Part shown: in pieces, positions 45,168-55,651 of the stretch | Numbering within the stretch: position 1 is the first letter of the stretch | Layout: each line of letters opens with the position of its first letter | Origin: JAHKLT01 sp046197865 | GTDB taxonomy: Archaea; Methanobacteriota; Methanobacteria; Methanobacteriales; Methanobacteriaceae | DNA length: 64,000 bases | Direction: 5' to 3' | Assembly (NCBI RefSeq): GCF_046197865.1 | Contig: NZ_CP166990.1 | Span: 1,364,001-1,428,000 of the forward strand | The notes under the pieces: generated by a model | What the model was told of the DNA's origin: nothing | The model's input: the letters and a program-made list of their open reading frames with translations, nothing else | Databases searched by the model: none | Program-made: the position numbers and the translations under genes

Positions 45168-47306
45168 CTAAATTAAACCATTATATTTTAAAAATGCAAT
45201 CATTTGAGAGTAGGAATTTTCAACACTACCACTAGCTATTGTTCCATGAGCTGTTACAACTTCACATGTTACAGCAGGAATACCATTTAAATTAGCTACA
45301 TCTTCAACAGCATCTGAATATTTTACACCAACAGCAGAATATATTAAATAATCATGTCCTGTTAAAGAAGCAATTCCTTTTGCCATATTTGCACTTTCAA
45401 CTGTTGGAGAATATGTACCCATAGCTACATTTTTACCAGGATCTCCTCCAGGTCTTGTACAATGGAAATCACCTAATGCACTTACACCATATTCTATAGC
45501 TAAATTAATTACATTATTGGATACAGTTCCTGGATTATTTGCAACTCCATTTAAATTAACTCCATTATAATACCTTTCATTACTTGATGTCATAGCTGGT
45601 GCAATAAATGGAATAATATAAACTGTACCTGAAACTGGATTACTTTCTAAGTAATTTATAAGTTGCATTATAGCTACTTGAGAAGATAATTCATTTCCAT
45701 GAATACCTGAAAGCATGAAAACTGCATCTCCAGATCCTCCTTTAACTGTTACCATTGGAGTTCCTGATTTAGCTAAGCTAACAATTTCTTTTAATAAATC
45801 TGAATTTGGTACATTATTATAAATTAAAGAATTTTTAGATAAATCTCCACCTGTATCCCAGTTGTGTAAAGTTAATTCAATTGAATTTTTAACAGATATA
45901 TGATTAGAAGCTAAATTAACACTATCATTACCTGCAACATAATATGAAACAGAATATTCACCAGAATTTAAAGTGATATCTAATGTAGCTATTCCTTCTT
46001 CATTGGTTCTTCTTGTAAAAAGCTCACCATTTACATTAAAAGTAATGGTTTCATCATTTAATTTATTACCTTGACCATCAACTAAGGTAACTTGTAGATA
46101 ATTTCCATCATTAAAAATATTAGATAAATCTTTACCAAATAAAACAGGTAATACTTCAATTATATTAGAAACAGATAATCCATTATATTGAGCAGTTATA
46201 ATATATGTATTTGGATTTAAATTAATAGATAAACTAGCTATTCCCTCATTATTTGCAGTTCTATTATAAAAAATACCATTAATATTAAAAGTTACATTTT
46301 CACCAATAGCTAAATTACCTTCACTATCTAATACTTTAATTGTATATTGTGTTCCATTTTTATAATATTTAATAATATTTGAGTTTTCTATTAAATTAGA
46401 GAAAACTGTAATAAGATTAGAAGATTCTTCACCTGTAACTGTATTAAAAGAAGTTATAATATATGTATTAGGATCTAAATTAATATTTAAACGAGCAACA
46501 CCTTTACTATCAGTAGTTCTAGTATAAATTACACCATTAATATTAAATCTAACATCAGTATTTGCTAAAGGGCTACTATCATAATCTAAAAACTCAGCAT
46601 AATACTGAGAATCATTTTGAAACATTTTATTTAAATTACTACCATTTATTGTAGATAAAACTGTAATAAGATTTGAATCTCTATCTCCATTTTTATTAAT
46701 AGCAGTTATAATATAAATACCAGGATCTAAATTAATATTTAAACTAGCTACACCTTTACTATCAGTAGATCGAGTATATAATACACCATTAATATTAAAA
46801 TTAATATTAGAATTTATTAAAAAGCTACCATCACTATTTAAAAACTCAGCATAATATTGAGAACCATTTTGAAACATTTTAACTAAATTATTTCCCGAAA
46901 TAGTAGATAATATAGTTAATTTATTCTCTATTGTATTAGATGCTGAATACAAATCATTACCTTTAAAAACTGCAGTAATATTATATTCGCCTGAATCTAA
47001 ATTAAGATTTAAAGAAGCCATACCATTAATATTAGTGCTACGATTATATTCTACCCCTGAAACAGTAATTGAAATATTTTGATTAGCTATAGGAGTATTA
47101 TTTGAATCATATAAATATACTTCATATTTAGATCCATCTTTATAATACATTTCAATATCATCAGCCTCTAATAAAGTCCCTATTTCTTCTGAGTAAACAT
47201 TATTATTTATTTCATCTGCTGTTTCATTTAAATCACTAGCAGAAATGCCATTAATACTAATTAATAATATTAAAGCTAGTAAAAAGTATTTATAAGCTTT
47301 TTCCAT
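45168..47306 (-). CDS. adhesin-like protein with C-terminal zinc deacylase (M14/AstE-AspA-like) domain
   Basis: 712 residues. Signal peptide ends near GISASD (about 24). Residues 35-470 are five to six ~85-residue modules of the shared type (FNINGVxYTRTTDSKGVARLNI pattern, shown in part). Residues 480-712 form a hydrolase: GIHGNE with His536 and Glu539, NLNGVAN, DFHCTRPG with His615, and CEVVTAHG near the end, the ligand and active-site pattern of succinylglutamate desuccinylase/aspartoacylase and M14 carboxypeptidases. A secreted zinc enzyme on wall-associated repeats suggests cleavage of a peptide, amide or acyl group outside the cell, possibly in pseudomurein; substrate is inference. Inserted between aroQ and aroK. 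GGTGTAAAT precedes the ATG. Confidence 0.85.
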   Translation of the reverse strand: MEKAYKYFLLALILLISINGISASDLNETADEINNNVYSEEIGTLLEADDIEMYYKDGSKYEVYLYDSNNTPIANQNISITVSGVEYNRSTNINGMASLNLNLDSGEYNITAVFKGNDLYSASNTIENKLTILSTISGNNLVKMFQNGSQYYAEFLNSDGSFLINSNINFNINGVLYTRSTDSKGVASLNINLDPGIYIITAINKNGDRDSNLITVLSTINGSNLNKMFQNDSQYYAEFLDYDSSPLANTDVRFNINGVIYTRTTDSKGVARLNINLDPNTYIITSFNTVTGEESSNLITVFSNLIENSNIIKYYKNGTQYTIKVLDSEGNLAIGENVTFNINGIFYNRTANNEGIASLSINLNPNTYIITAQYNGLSVSNIIEVLPVLFGKDLSNIFNDGNYLQVTLVDGQGNKLNDETITFNVNGELFTRRTNEEGIATLDITLNSGEYSVSYYVAGNDSVNLASNHISVKNSIELTLHNWDTGGDLSKNSLIYNNVPNSDLLKEIVSLAKSGTPMVTVKGGSGDAVFMLSGIHGNELSSQVAIMQLINYLESNPVSGTVYIIPFIAPAMTSSNERYYNGVNLNGVANNPGTVSNNVINLAIEYGVSALGDFHCTRPGGDPGKNVAMGTYSPTVESANMAKGIASLTGHDYLIYSAVGVKYSDAVEDVANLNGIPAVTCEVVTAHGTIASGSVENSYSQMIAFLKYNGLI

Positions 47307-47315
47307 ATTTACACC

Positions 47316-48185
47316 TTATTTAAAAACACATCCTTTATTATTTATTTTTGTTTCAATGATTTCCCCTTCAAATTGTGACCAAGATTCTTTAATATCATCA
47401 ATGTGTTCCTCTTCACAAACTGCAATAAAAGAAGAACCAGTACCAGATAAACCTGATGCATAAGCACCTGAGCTTAATGCTTCAATAGCTATTTGAGAAT
47501 TAAAATTTAAAGCTGATGCATATATCAAACCATTTAAATTTAAAGCTTTAAAATAATCACCAGATTTAGCTATTTCAAATGCAGTTTCAACTAAAGGTGA
47601 AAGTAATTTCATTTTACTAACATCAGAATCAGCTGATGAGGAATGAAAATTAGGCATAAAAACTAAAACTGGTAATTCATCCATATTTTCTTTATGAATA
47701 ATTTCCCTATACTCATTATTTGTTACAGTAACACCACCAAAGTAAGATGCTGTAGCATCATCAAATGCACCAGTTATTGTAACTCCTGCCTCAAGTGATG
47801 AGTCGATAGCTAAATTGATAATATCAAAATCATCTAAAGGTTTTTTATTGAACTCGTGGCTGATAATACTAGATAATCCTAAGACAATACCATTAGATAA
47901 TGCACTACTACTTGATAAACCTGAACTCATTGGTAAATTAGATTTAGTTTTAATTTCAAAACTTATATCTTCATTAGAAATATTGAAATAATTTAATACA
48001 TTTTTAACGCAAATTTCCATTAAATTTGTACTAGCACCAATATCTGAACTAAATTTCATTTCACCATTATTTGTAGATTTAAAATCTAAAATAATATCCA
48101 AATCAATACCAAAAGCTGAACCATAACCAGTAGCTATTGCATTTATGATTGTTGCTGAACCAATTGCAGAAACTCTTTTTTTCAA
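47316..48185 (-). CDS. aroK: shikimate kinase, archaeal GHMP type, TTG start
   Basis: 289 residues if begun at TTG 48185. The frame is open to an ATG at 48227, but that ATG has no ribosome site, while GGTGA sits five bases before the TTG and the family normally begins close to KKRVSAIGSATIINAI. The ATP loop is LPMSSGLSSSSALSNGI; KLLSPLVETAF and LSGTGSSFIAV are further GHMP motifs. It phosphorylates shikimate and is unrelated to bacterial AroK. Next gene downstream is the deacylase ALP, then aroQ. Confidence 0.93.
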   Translation of the reverse strand: MKKRVSAIGSATIINAIATGYGSAFGIDLDIILDFKSTNNGEMKFSSDIGASTNLMEICVKNVLNYFNISNEDISFEIKTKSNLPMSSGLSSSSALSNGIVLGLSSIISHEFNKKPLDDFDIINLAIDSSLEAGVTITGAFDDATASYFGGVTVTNNEYREIIHKENMDELPVLVFMPNFHSSSADSDVSKMKLLSPLVETAFEIAKSGDYFKALNLNGLIYASALNFNSQIAIEALSSGAYASGLSGTGSSFIAVCEEEHIDDIKESWSQFEGEIIETKINNKGCVFK

Positions 48186-48305
48186 TAAATCACCATAAAA
48201 ATCAGAAGAAAAATCTTTTTTAAACATGATTATTTAATAAAATTATCCAATATAAATTTTATGGGTGTTTTTATATAAAAATTAGAAAATAAAAATAAAA
48301 AAAAT

Positions 48306-48330
48306 AAGAGATAGTTTTTAATTATCTCTT
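48306..48330 (-). terminator. terminator of the first protease ALP
   Basis: AAGAGATA / TATCTCTT stem directly next to the stop codon, with a T-rich run after it on the minus strand. The same structure follows the two sister genes. Confidence 0.7.
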
Positions 48331-51300
48331 TTAAGATTTTACAGTTACATTATTAGATGTAGCATATTCATTGTAATTTACTGTTGCAATGTATGATCCA
48401 GGATTTAAATTAATGTTTAATTTAGCTATACCATCATCACCAGTAATTCTATAATAAAATACACCATTAATATTGATTTCAACTGTTACATTTTTCAATG
48501 GATTACCTTGACCATCAAGAACTAATATATCATATGTTTCATTATTACCAAATGTTTTAACAAGATTACTAGTAAAAACTGTTTGTTTAACTTCGATATT
48601 ATTACCTAGGCTTAAACCATTAAAAGAAGTGGTTATAGTATAATTACCAGGATTCAAATTAATATTTAACCTAGCAACACCACTAGAATTAGTAGTCTTA
48701 GTATATATTACACCATTAATATTAAAAGTAACATTAACATCTGCTAAAACATCACCATTTAAGCCAAATACAGTTACATCAAACTGTGTACCGTTCTTAT
48801 AATATTTAACAAGATCTTTTGAAAGGATTGTTGAATTAACAATAACATAGTTATTACTACTTGCATTATTAAATTCATCTCCACCATTAAAGAAAACGCT
48901 AACTGAATAATTTCCAGGATTTAAATTAATATTCAAACTAGCTATTCCAGATTTATTAGTCTTTTTTAAATAGCTAACACCATTTATTGTAATGTTTATA
49001 GTTTTATTATCTAAAGGATTACCTAAGCTATCAAATAAACTTACAATAAACTGACTTCCATCTTTATAATACATTGTAAAATTACTTGCTTCAAGAATTA
49101 CTTCCTTCTCATCATAAGCTACTGTATAAACTTTTAAACAAGCTGTAGCATTATAATCAAGCATGTCTTCCCAATTTTCACCATCTATACTCCAAAAAGA
49201 TGTGTTCTCTTGTAGATGCATCCTACTAAATCCAATATGACCAATAAACTTATCAAATGCAATAATTTCATTTGCCATAAATGGTAAAGTTTTTGATTTT
49301 ACAATAACTTTAAAAAGATCTCCATCATTAATAGGAATATATTTATCTAATTGAATAGTACTAAAACCAGGATAATAAGTTTTACCTACTTGACTATGTT
49401 TTAACTCATCATTAACATAAACAAACAGCTCATAGTCATTATCATATCCTTCAAAATAAGTACCGATAGCTGCAATTAAATCATTACCATATGCTTCAAA
49501 TTGATTAGCATAATAATAAACATCTTCATCATTTAAAAAGCCATATTTTCCTGTCCAATCATATTGATAGTTCTTATTATAAGCTATTGTATTATTAAAG
49601 ATAAAACCAACTGAAGGATCATAACAGAATTTTGTATCATAATAAGAGACATAGAAATACCCTTTATCTCCCCAATCTTCTCCCCAGCTATTTTGGACTA
49701 TAAAAGCACCATCACCAGGAGTTTCTTGAACAAAATTATATTTACTGTAATTATCATCCCAACCAACTACTGTAACTTGATGATTAGGATTGTAAGAATC
49801 ATAATAATAAAATGCACCAGTAGTAGAATTAAAATAATCACTTGTTATCTCACCTACAGAAGAATCAGGCATATGTATTCCAACAGATAGTGCACCATAT
49901 TTAATAAGTGCATCTTTAATTAAATCATTATCTAATGAATTCTCACGTGGAGGTACAATAATAAGATCTTGAACATAAATTTCACTTATAATAAGTGGAG
50001 ATATTTTACCTAATTCATCATAGCTATCATGTTCACTAATTAAAGGACCAAACCAATTAAGAAGATATCCAATACCCATTGTTTCTGAAAATCCACCTTC
50101 AGTTGCAAGTAAATCTCCAAATATTGAATATCTTAGCATTGCATTTTGAAGGTTATTTTCTGAGAAATCATAAAGTTCCCCGGTTGACTTTAATAATGCA
50201 GATTTTAAAGCAGTTAATGTTCCAAATGCCCAACAAGCACCCATAGATCCTTGATTTTTAACTGGACTAATCCATCCGAAATCCCGTAAATCAAATCTAA
50301 AAGGTAAATTTTCTAATATTAAAGAATTATTAATGAGTTCTATTTTTGCACCTTCACCAAACATTATGCTAACATAATATGTGTTGTTTGTAGAAATAGT
50401 ATCATTATTAAATTCATTATTATTTAATATAATCTCTTCATCAAAATAACTAAATATAGCACTTCCTTCAGATGCAATATTATCTTTAAAAACATTATTA
50501 TTCAATAATAAACTAGAATCATAGCTATAAATAGCTCCACCTAAACTATAATCAGATTCTAAACCATTATTTAAAAAAGTAGAATTTTCAATAAAAGCAT
50601 CAGACATATCTAAATATAGTGCTCCACCAAATATTCCTCCTTCACCATCATATAATCCTTTATTTCCAGTGAAATTAGATCTAATAATTTTTATATTAGT
50701 AAATGAAGCATATATTGCTCCTCCATCATATTCAACTAGATTATTAATAAAATTAGAATCAGATATATTTACTCCACTTAATGTGTTTAATGCAACTATA
50801 GCTCCTCCAAATCCTGATGAACAGTTAATAAAATTAGAATTATCAATGATTAAATATGTATCTGAGAAGGATGAATCAGTAAAAATTGCTCCTCCATTAG
50901 CAGTTGATTTAGTATTAGTAAAATTAGAATCTAATATAATACAAATACCATCTTTTATACCTATTGCACCAGCAGTTTGATTAGCTATTAAATTACTAAA
51001 GCTAGAATTATAAATAGTTAAATTTCCACCATTATTATGAATAGCTGTTGAATATTTAGCTGATGTATTAAAAAAAGTAGAATTATTAATTATTCCTTCA
51101 CCACGAGAAATATATACACTTCCCCATGTAGCATCATTAGCTAAAAATATACCATCATTTATATAATATTTTCCTGATATAAATAATGCTCCACCCATAT
51201 CTGCAATATTATATGCAAAATCAGTTTCATTTAAAAATAATTTACCTGAAGAATAAATAGCTCCTCCAACACTTTTTGCAGAATTATTAATAAAATCATT

Positions 51301-51960
51301 ACTATACACCTCCAAATTACCTGAAGAATAAATAGCCCCACCATAATTTGCAGAATTAATTAGGAAATCTGTAATATCCATAGACAAATTACCTGAAGAA
51401 TAAACAGCTCCACCATACTCTGCAGAATTGTGAAAAAAGTCTGTAAATTCCATAGACATATTAGCTGAAGAATAAACAGCTCCACCATACTCTGCAGAAT
51501 TGTGAAAAAAGTCTGTAAATTCCATAGACATATTAGCTGAAGAATAAACAGCTCCACCATATTTTGCAGAATTATTTTCAAAATAAGAATATTTTATATT
51601 AATATTTGTATTATTTGAATAAATAGCTCCACCATTACTTAATGTAAATCCATTTATTAAATTCAAGTTTCTTATTGTTACATTATCTCCGGTTATTTGA
51701 AATATTCTTGCTTGGCCATTACCATCTATTGTATAATCATCACCATCTAAAATAAAATTATTATGACTTATAATAACCCCATTTACAAGATTATTATCAT
51801 CATTATCATATTTAAAGTCTTTATCTAAAACTAAAGTATCACCATCACCATAACTATCAATTTCACTTTGAAGTTCTGTAAAATTACCTTCTTGTGCTGA
51901 TACTAAGCTAGTAGCAAAGACAAATATCATTAAAACTAATAAAAATTTCATTAATTTCAT
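48331..51960 (-). CDS. adhesin-like papain-family cysteine protease, paralogue 1
   Basis: 1209 residues. Signal peptide ends near LVSAQE (about 23). Residues 70-545: beta-helix repeats of NSAxYGGAVYSS type, 24 residues each. Residues ~555-780: C1A peptidase with oxyanion Gln570, Cys576 (GACWAFG), His727 (HQVTVVGWDD) and Asn757 (QNSWGEDWG), all present. Residues ~790-940: a lectin-like beta domain (YNKNYQYDWTGK, YELFVYVNDELKHSQ, YYPGFSTIQL). The last ~265 residues are three shared modules. No pro-domain of the papain kind and no membrane anchor are seen. Probably secreted and held at the wall by its repeats. GGAGGTTTATA precedes the ATG. Confidence 0.9.
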   Translation of the reverse strand: MKLMKFLLVLMIFVFATSLVSAQEGNFTELQSEIDSYGDGDTLVLDKDFKYDNDDNNLVNGVIISHNNFILDGDDYTIDGNGQARIFQITGDNVTIRNLNLINGFTLSNGGAIYSNNTNINIKYSYFENNSAKYGGAVYSSANMSMEFTDFFHNSAEYGGAVYSSANMSMEFTDFFHNSAEYGGAVYSSGNLSMDITDFLINSANYGGAIYSSGNLEVYSNDFINNSAKSVGGAIYSSGKLFLNETDFAYNIADMGGALFISGKYYINDGIFLANDATWGSVYISRGEGIINNSTFFNTSAKYSTAIHNNGGNLTIYNSSFSNLIANQTAGAIGIKDGICIILDSNFTNTKSTANGGAIFTDSSFSDTYLIIDNSNFINCSSGFGGAIVALNTLSGVNISDSNFINNLVEYDGGAIYASFTNIKIIRSNFTGNKGLYDGEGGIFGGALYLDMSDAFIENSTFLNNGLESDYSLGGAIYSYDSSLLLNNNVFKDNIASEGSAIFSYFDEEIILNNNEFNNDTISTNNTYYVSIMFGEGAKIELINNSLILENLPFRFDLRDFGWISPVKNQGSMGACWAFGTLTALKSALLKSTGELYDFSENNLQNAMLRYSIFGDLLATEGGFSETMGIGYLLNWFGPLISEHDSYDELGKISPLIISEIYVQDLIIVPPRENSLDNDLIKDALIKYGALSVGIHMPDSSVGEITSDYFNSTTGAFYYYDSYNPNHQVTVVGWDDNYSKYNFVQETPGDGAFIVQNSWGEDWGDKGYFYVSYYDTKFCYDPSVGFIFNNTIAYNKNYQYDWTGKYGFLNDEDVYYYANQFEAYGNDLIAAIGTYFEGYDNDYELFVYVNDELKHSQVGKTYYPGFSTIQLDKYIPINDGDLFKVIVKSKTLPFMANEIIAFDKFIGHIGFSRMHLQENTSFWSIDGENWEDMLDYNATACLKVYTVAYDEKEVILEASNFTMYYKDGSQFIVSLFDSLGNPLDNKTINITINGVSYLKKTNKSGIASLNINLNPGNYSVSVFFNGGDEFNNASSNNYVIVNSTILSKDLVKYYKNGTQFDVTVFGLNGDVLADVNVTFNINGVIYTKTTNSSGVARLNINLNPGNYTITTSFNGLSLGNNIEVKQTVFTSNLVKTFGNNETYDILVLDGQGNPLKNVTVEININGVFYYRITGDDGIAKLNINLNPGSYIATVNYNEYATSNNVTVKS
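51394..51537 (-). repeat. perfect 72-bp tandem duplication in the beta-helix region
   Basis: Copies at 51394-51465 and 51466-51537 are identical by eye; a diverged third follows on each side. Each unit encodes one 24-residue helix coil, so coil number changes in frame. Confidence 0.9.
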
Positions 51961-52075
51961 TATAAACCTCCAATTTATAAAAAATTTAATATCAAATTAA
52001 TTATTGTTTTTTAAAGAAAATATATTTTTCTAAAACAATATTATAAAATCATTATGAAAAAAAGAAAAAAAATTT

Positions 52076-52100
52076 AAGAGATAGTTTTTAATTATCTCTT
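52076..52100 (-). terminator. terminator of protease ALP 2
   Basis: Same AAGAGATA / TATCTCTT stem and position as after paralogue 1, followed by a T-rich run. Confidence 0.7.
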
Positions 52101-55100
52101 TTAAGATTTTACAGTTACATTATTAGATGTAGCATATTCATTGTAATTTACTGTTGCAATGTATGATCCAGGGTCTAAATTAATGTTTAATTTAGCTATA
52201 CCATCACTACCTGTAATTCTATAATAAAATACACCATTAATGTTAATTTTAACTGTTACATTTTTCAATGGATTACCTTGACCATCAAAAACTAATACAT
52301 CGTATGTTTCATTATTACCGAATGTTTTAACAAGATTACTAGTATAAACAATGGATTTAACCTCAATATTGTTACCTAAGCTTAAACCATTAAAAGAAGT
52401 GGTTATAGTATAATTTCCAGGATTCAAATTAATATTTAACCTAGCAACACCACTAGAATTAGTAGTTCTATTATACAATACACCATTAATATTAAAAGTA
52501 ACATTAACATCAGCTAAAACATCACCATTTAAACCAAATACAGTTACATCAAACTGTGTGCCATTTTTATAAAATTTAATAAGATCTTTTGAAATAAAAG
52601 TAGATTCAACATCTATATAATTTTCAATACTTGCATTATTAAATTCATCTCCACCATCAAAGAAAACACTAACTGAATAATTTCCAGGATTCAAATTAAT
52701 ATTCAAACTAGCTATTCCAGATTCATTAGTCTTTTTTAAATAGCTAACACCATTAATAGTAATATTTACAGTCTTATTATCTAAAGGATTACCTAAAGCA
52801 TCCAACAAAGTTACAATAAACTGACTACCATCTTTATAATACATTGTAAAATTATCTGCATTAAGGAAAACTTCTTTTACATCATAAGCAACAGTATAAA
52901 CCTTCAAACAAGCTACAACATTACTATCATATAAATCTTCCCAATTTTCCCCATCATCACTAAAAAAAGAAACATTCTCAACTAAATGAACTCTAGTTTC
53001 ATCAGCTTTCATAAATGGTACTGATTTTGATTTTATAACAACTTTAAAAAGATCTCCTTCCTTAATAGGAATATATTGATCTAGTTTAATAGTACTAAAA
53101 CCAGGATAATAAGTTTTTCCAATTTGACTATATTTTAACTCATCATTAACATAAACAAACAACTCATAATCATTATCATATTCTTCAAAATAAGTTCCTA
53201 CAGCTGCAATTAAATCTTGTCCATAGGAAATATATTCATTAGCATAATAGTAATAAGAATCGTTTTCAGCTATAGCAGATTCACTTTTTCCTGTCCAATC
53301 ATATTGATAGTTCTTATTATAAGCTATTGTATTATTAAAAATAATACCCACAGATAAAAAAGAACAGAATTGTGTATCATAGTATGAAACATAATAATAT
53401 CCTTTATCACCCATATTTGTACCATAACTATTTTTTATAATGAAAGCACCATCACCAGGAGGAGTAATAGCAAAATTATCTTTACTATAATTATCATCCC
53501 AACCTACAATAGCTACTGCATGATTACAAGGATCTGTACCATCATAATAAAATGCACCATTATCATTTAAATATATTGGATCAAATTGCATACTTATTCC
53601 AACAGTTAATGCACCATATTTAATAACAGCATCTTTAATTAAATCATTATCAAGAGATCCATTACGTGCAGGTACTAAAATAACATCTTGAATATGAATA
53701 CTGCTTACAATAAGAGGAGATATTTTTCCAAGCTCATCATAAGTATCATGTTCAGTAGGAAGTGCACCAAACCAATTTAAAAGATATCCAACACCTAAAA
53801 ATGAAGGTAATCCTCCTTCATCTGCATCTGCAGACCCATAGATAGAATATTTCAACATAGCATCTTGCATATTATTTTCTGAAAAATCATATAATAAACC
53901 AGCAGATTTTAATAAAGCAGATTCTAAGGCAGCTATTGTACCAAATGCCCAACAAGCGCCCATACCACCTTGATTTTTAACAGGACTTACCCATCCAAAA
54001 TCACGTAAATCAAATCTAATAGGTAAATTTTCAACAACAATCGAATTATTAATAAGTTCTATTTTTACACTGTCTCCCATTATCATGCAAACATAATTAG
54101 TATTATTTACTGAAATGGTATCATTATTGAAATAATTATCATTTAATATAATTTCATCACCAAAATGACTAAATATAGCAGTTCCTTCAAATGCAGTATT
54201 ATTTTTAAACACATTATTATTCAATAATAAATCTGTATCATAGCTATAAATTGCTCCACCTAAACTATAATCAGATTCTAAACCATTATTTAAAAAAGTA
54301 GAATTTTCAATAAAAGCACCAGACATGTCTAAATATAATGCTCCACCAAAAGCTCCTCTTTCACCATCGTATAAATTTTTATTTCCTGTGAAATTAGATC
54401 GAAGAATAGTAACATTAGCAAAAGAAGTAAATATTGCCCCACCATCAAAAAGAGCAGAATTATTAATAAAATTAGAATCAAATATAATTAAAAAACCATC
54501 TTCCATAGTATTTAATGAAACAATAGCTCCACCAAAACCTGAATAACAATCAGTAAAATTAGACCTACCAACAGTCAAACTTGTATAAGAATCAGAAACA
54601 TCAATGAAAATAGCTCCACCATTTGCTTCAGATTCAACATTATTAAAAGTAGAATTAATTATAATACCATTACCATTTTTTATACCAATAGCACCAGCAG
54701 TTTCATTAGCAAACAAATCAACAAAAGTAGAATCAAATACCGTTAAATTTCCACTAATAGCATGTATAGCTGCTGAATATTTACTTGAAGCATTAACAAA
54801 AATTGAATTACTAATAACGCCCTCAGAACCTTGAGAAAATATAGCGCCCCATGTAGCATTATTGCCAATAAATTTTCCATTATTTATATTATAATTAGAT
54901 GAATATGCATATAAAGCAGCACCTTTACTTGCTTTATTATTTATAAAATCTGAATCTTCAATAAATAAAGTTGCATCCTCAAAATATATTGCACCACCAT
55001 TAACAGTAGCATAATTATTTATAAAGTTTACATTTTTTATAGTTAAATTTGTACCTGCTAAACCTATAGCTCCACCAATAGTAGATAAACCATTTATAAT

Positions 55101-55394
55101 ATTTAAATTCATTATAGTTACATTATTTCCACGAATAAGGAAAACTCTAGATTGATTATTTCCATCAATCGTATATCCTTTACCATCTAAAAGAAAGTTA
55201 TCATTATCTATTATTATACCATTATTATCCTCATTACTATTATGCGTATAATTTTTATCCAATTCTAAATCATTATCATCACCAGCATTTATAATTTTGT
55301 CTCCAAGCTCTGTAAAATTACCATCTTCTGCTGATACTAAACCAACAGAAAATAAAAAGACTATACAAAACAATAAAATCTTCTTTTTTTCCAT
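52101..55394 (-). CDS. adhesin-like papain-family cysteine protease, paralogue 2
   Basis: 1097 residues with the same plan as paralogue 1 but a shorter beta-helix. Signal peptide MEKKKILLFCIVFLFSVGLV then SAED. Active site: Cys481 (GACWAFG), His625 (NHAVAIVGWDD), Asn655 (KNSYGTNMG), with the oxyanion Gln six residues before Cys. Lectin-like domain follows, then three C-terminal modules. Long stretches near the 3' end (for example 52680-52870) appear identical at DNA level to 56225-56420 of paralogue 3, indicating recent duplication or gene conversion. Leader and terminator are shared with paralogue 3. Confidence 0.9.
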   Translation of the reverse strand: MEKKKILLFCIVFLFSVGLVSAEDGNFTELGDKIINAGDDNDLELDKNYTHNSNEDNNGIIIDNDNFLLDGKGYTIDGNNQSRVFLIRGNNVTIMNLNIINGLSTIGGAIGLAGTNLTIKNVNFINNYATVNGGAIYFEDATLFIEDSDFINNKASKGAALYAYSSNYNINNGKFIGNNATWGAIFSQGSEGVISNSIFVNASSKYSAAIHAISGNLTVFDSTFVDLFANETAGAIGIKNGNGIIINSTFNNVESEANGGAIFIDVSDSYTSLTVGRSNFTDCYSGFGGAIVSLNTMEDGFLIIFDSNFINNSALFDGGAIFTSFANVTILRSNFTGNKNLYDGERGAFGGALYLDMSGAFIENSTFLNNGLESDYSLGGAIYSYDTDLLLNNNVFKNNTAFEGTAIFSHFGDEIILNDNYFNNDTISVNNTNYVCMIMGDSVKIELINNSIVVENLPIRFDLRDFGWVSPVKNQGGMGACWAFGTIAALESALLKSAGLLYDFSENNMQDAMLKYSIYGSADADEGGLPSFLGVGYLLNWFGALPTEHDTYDELGKISPLIVSSIHIQDVILVPARNGSLDNDLIKDAVIKYGALTVGISMQFDPIYLNDNGAFYYDGTDPCNHAVAIVGWDDNYSKDNFAITPPGDGAFIIKNSYGTNMGDKGYYYVSYYDTQFCSFLSVGIIFNNTIAYNKNYQYDWTGKSESAIAENDSYYYYANEYISYGQDLIAAVGTYFEEYDNDYELFVYVNDELKYSQIGKTYYPGFSTIKLDQYIPIKEGDLFKVVIKSKSVPFMKADETRVHLVENVSFFSDDGENWEDLYDSNVVACLKVYTVAYDVKEVFLNADNFTMYYKDGSQFIVTLLDALGNPLDNKTVNITINGVSYLKKTNESGIASLNINLNPGNYSVSVFFDGGDEFNNASIENYIDVESTFISKDLIKFYKNGTQFDVTVFGLNGDVLADVNVTFNINGVLYNRTTNSSGVARLNINLNPGNYTITTSFNGLSLGNNIEVKSIVYTSNLVKTFGNNETYDVLVFDGQGNPLKNVTVKININGVFYYRITGSDGIAKLNINLDPGSYIATVNYNEYATSNNVTVKS

Positions 55395-55435
55395 GTAAAA
55401 ACTCCTTCATTTTATATTTAACAACCACATCCAAA
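55395..55435 (-). promoter_or_regulatory. conserved leader with ribosome site, protease ALP 2
   Basis: About 40 bases before the ATG match those before paralogue 3 (58856-58895) at all but the base next to the start codon. It includes AAGGAGTTTTT as ribosome site. The rest of the gaps (to 55651 and 59103) are A+T rich and not clearly alike. Confidence 0.6.
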
Positions 55436-55626
55436 AAAACAGATGCTAAATTTAGTATGATTATTTTAATAAATATATATTTCCAATAAGATTAAAACAT
55501 TAAACAATTTAATCTATTTAAAAAAAATATTGTTTTAAAATAGTGAATTTACTGATAATCATGATAATAAATTATTATTTATCAAAAAATTATTTAAAAT
55601 ATAAAAATTAGAAAATAAAAAAAATT

Positions 55627-55651
55627 AAGAGATATTTTTTAATTATCTCTT
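55627..55651 (-). terminator. terminator of protease ALP 3
   Basis: AAGAGATA / TATCTCTT stem next to the stop codon, T-rich run after it; loop differs by one base from the sister copies. Confidence 0.7.

Noticed and set aside
51360..51581. 73-codon ORF with internal repeats inside the first protease ALP
   Set aside because: Alternative frame of the 72-bp repeat; repeats in DNA automatically create a repetitive peptide.
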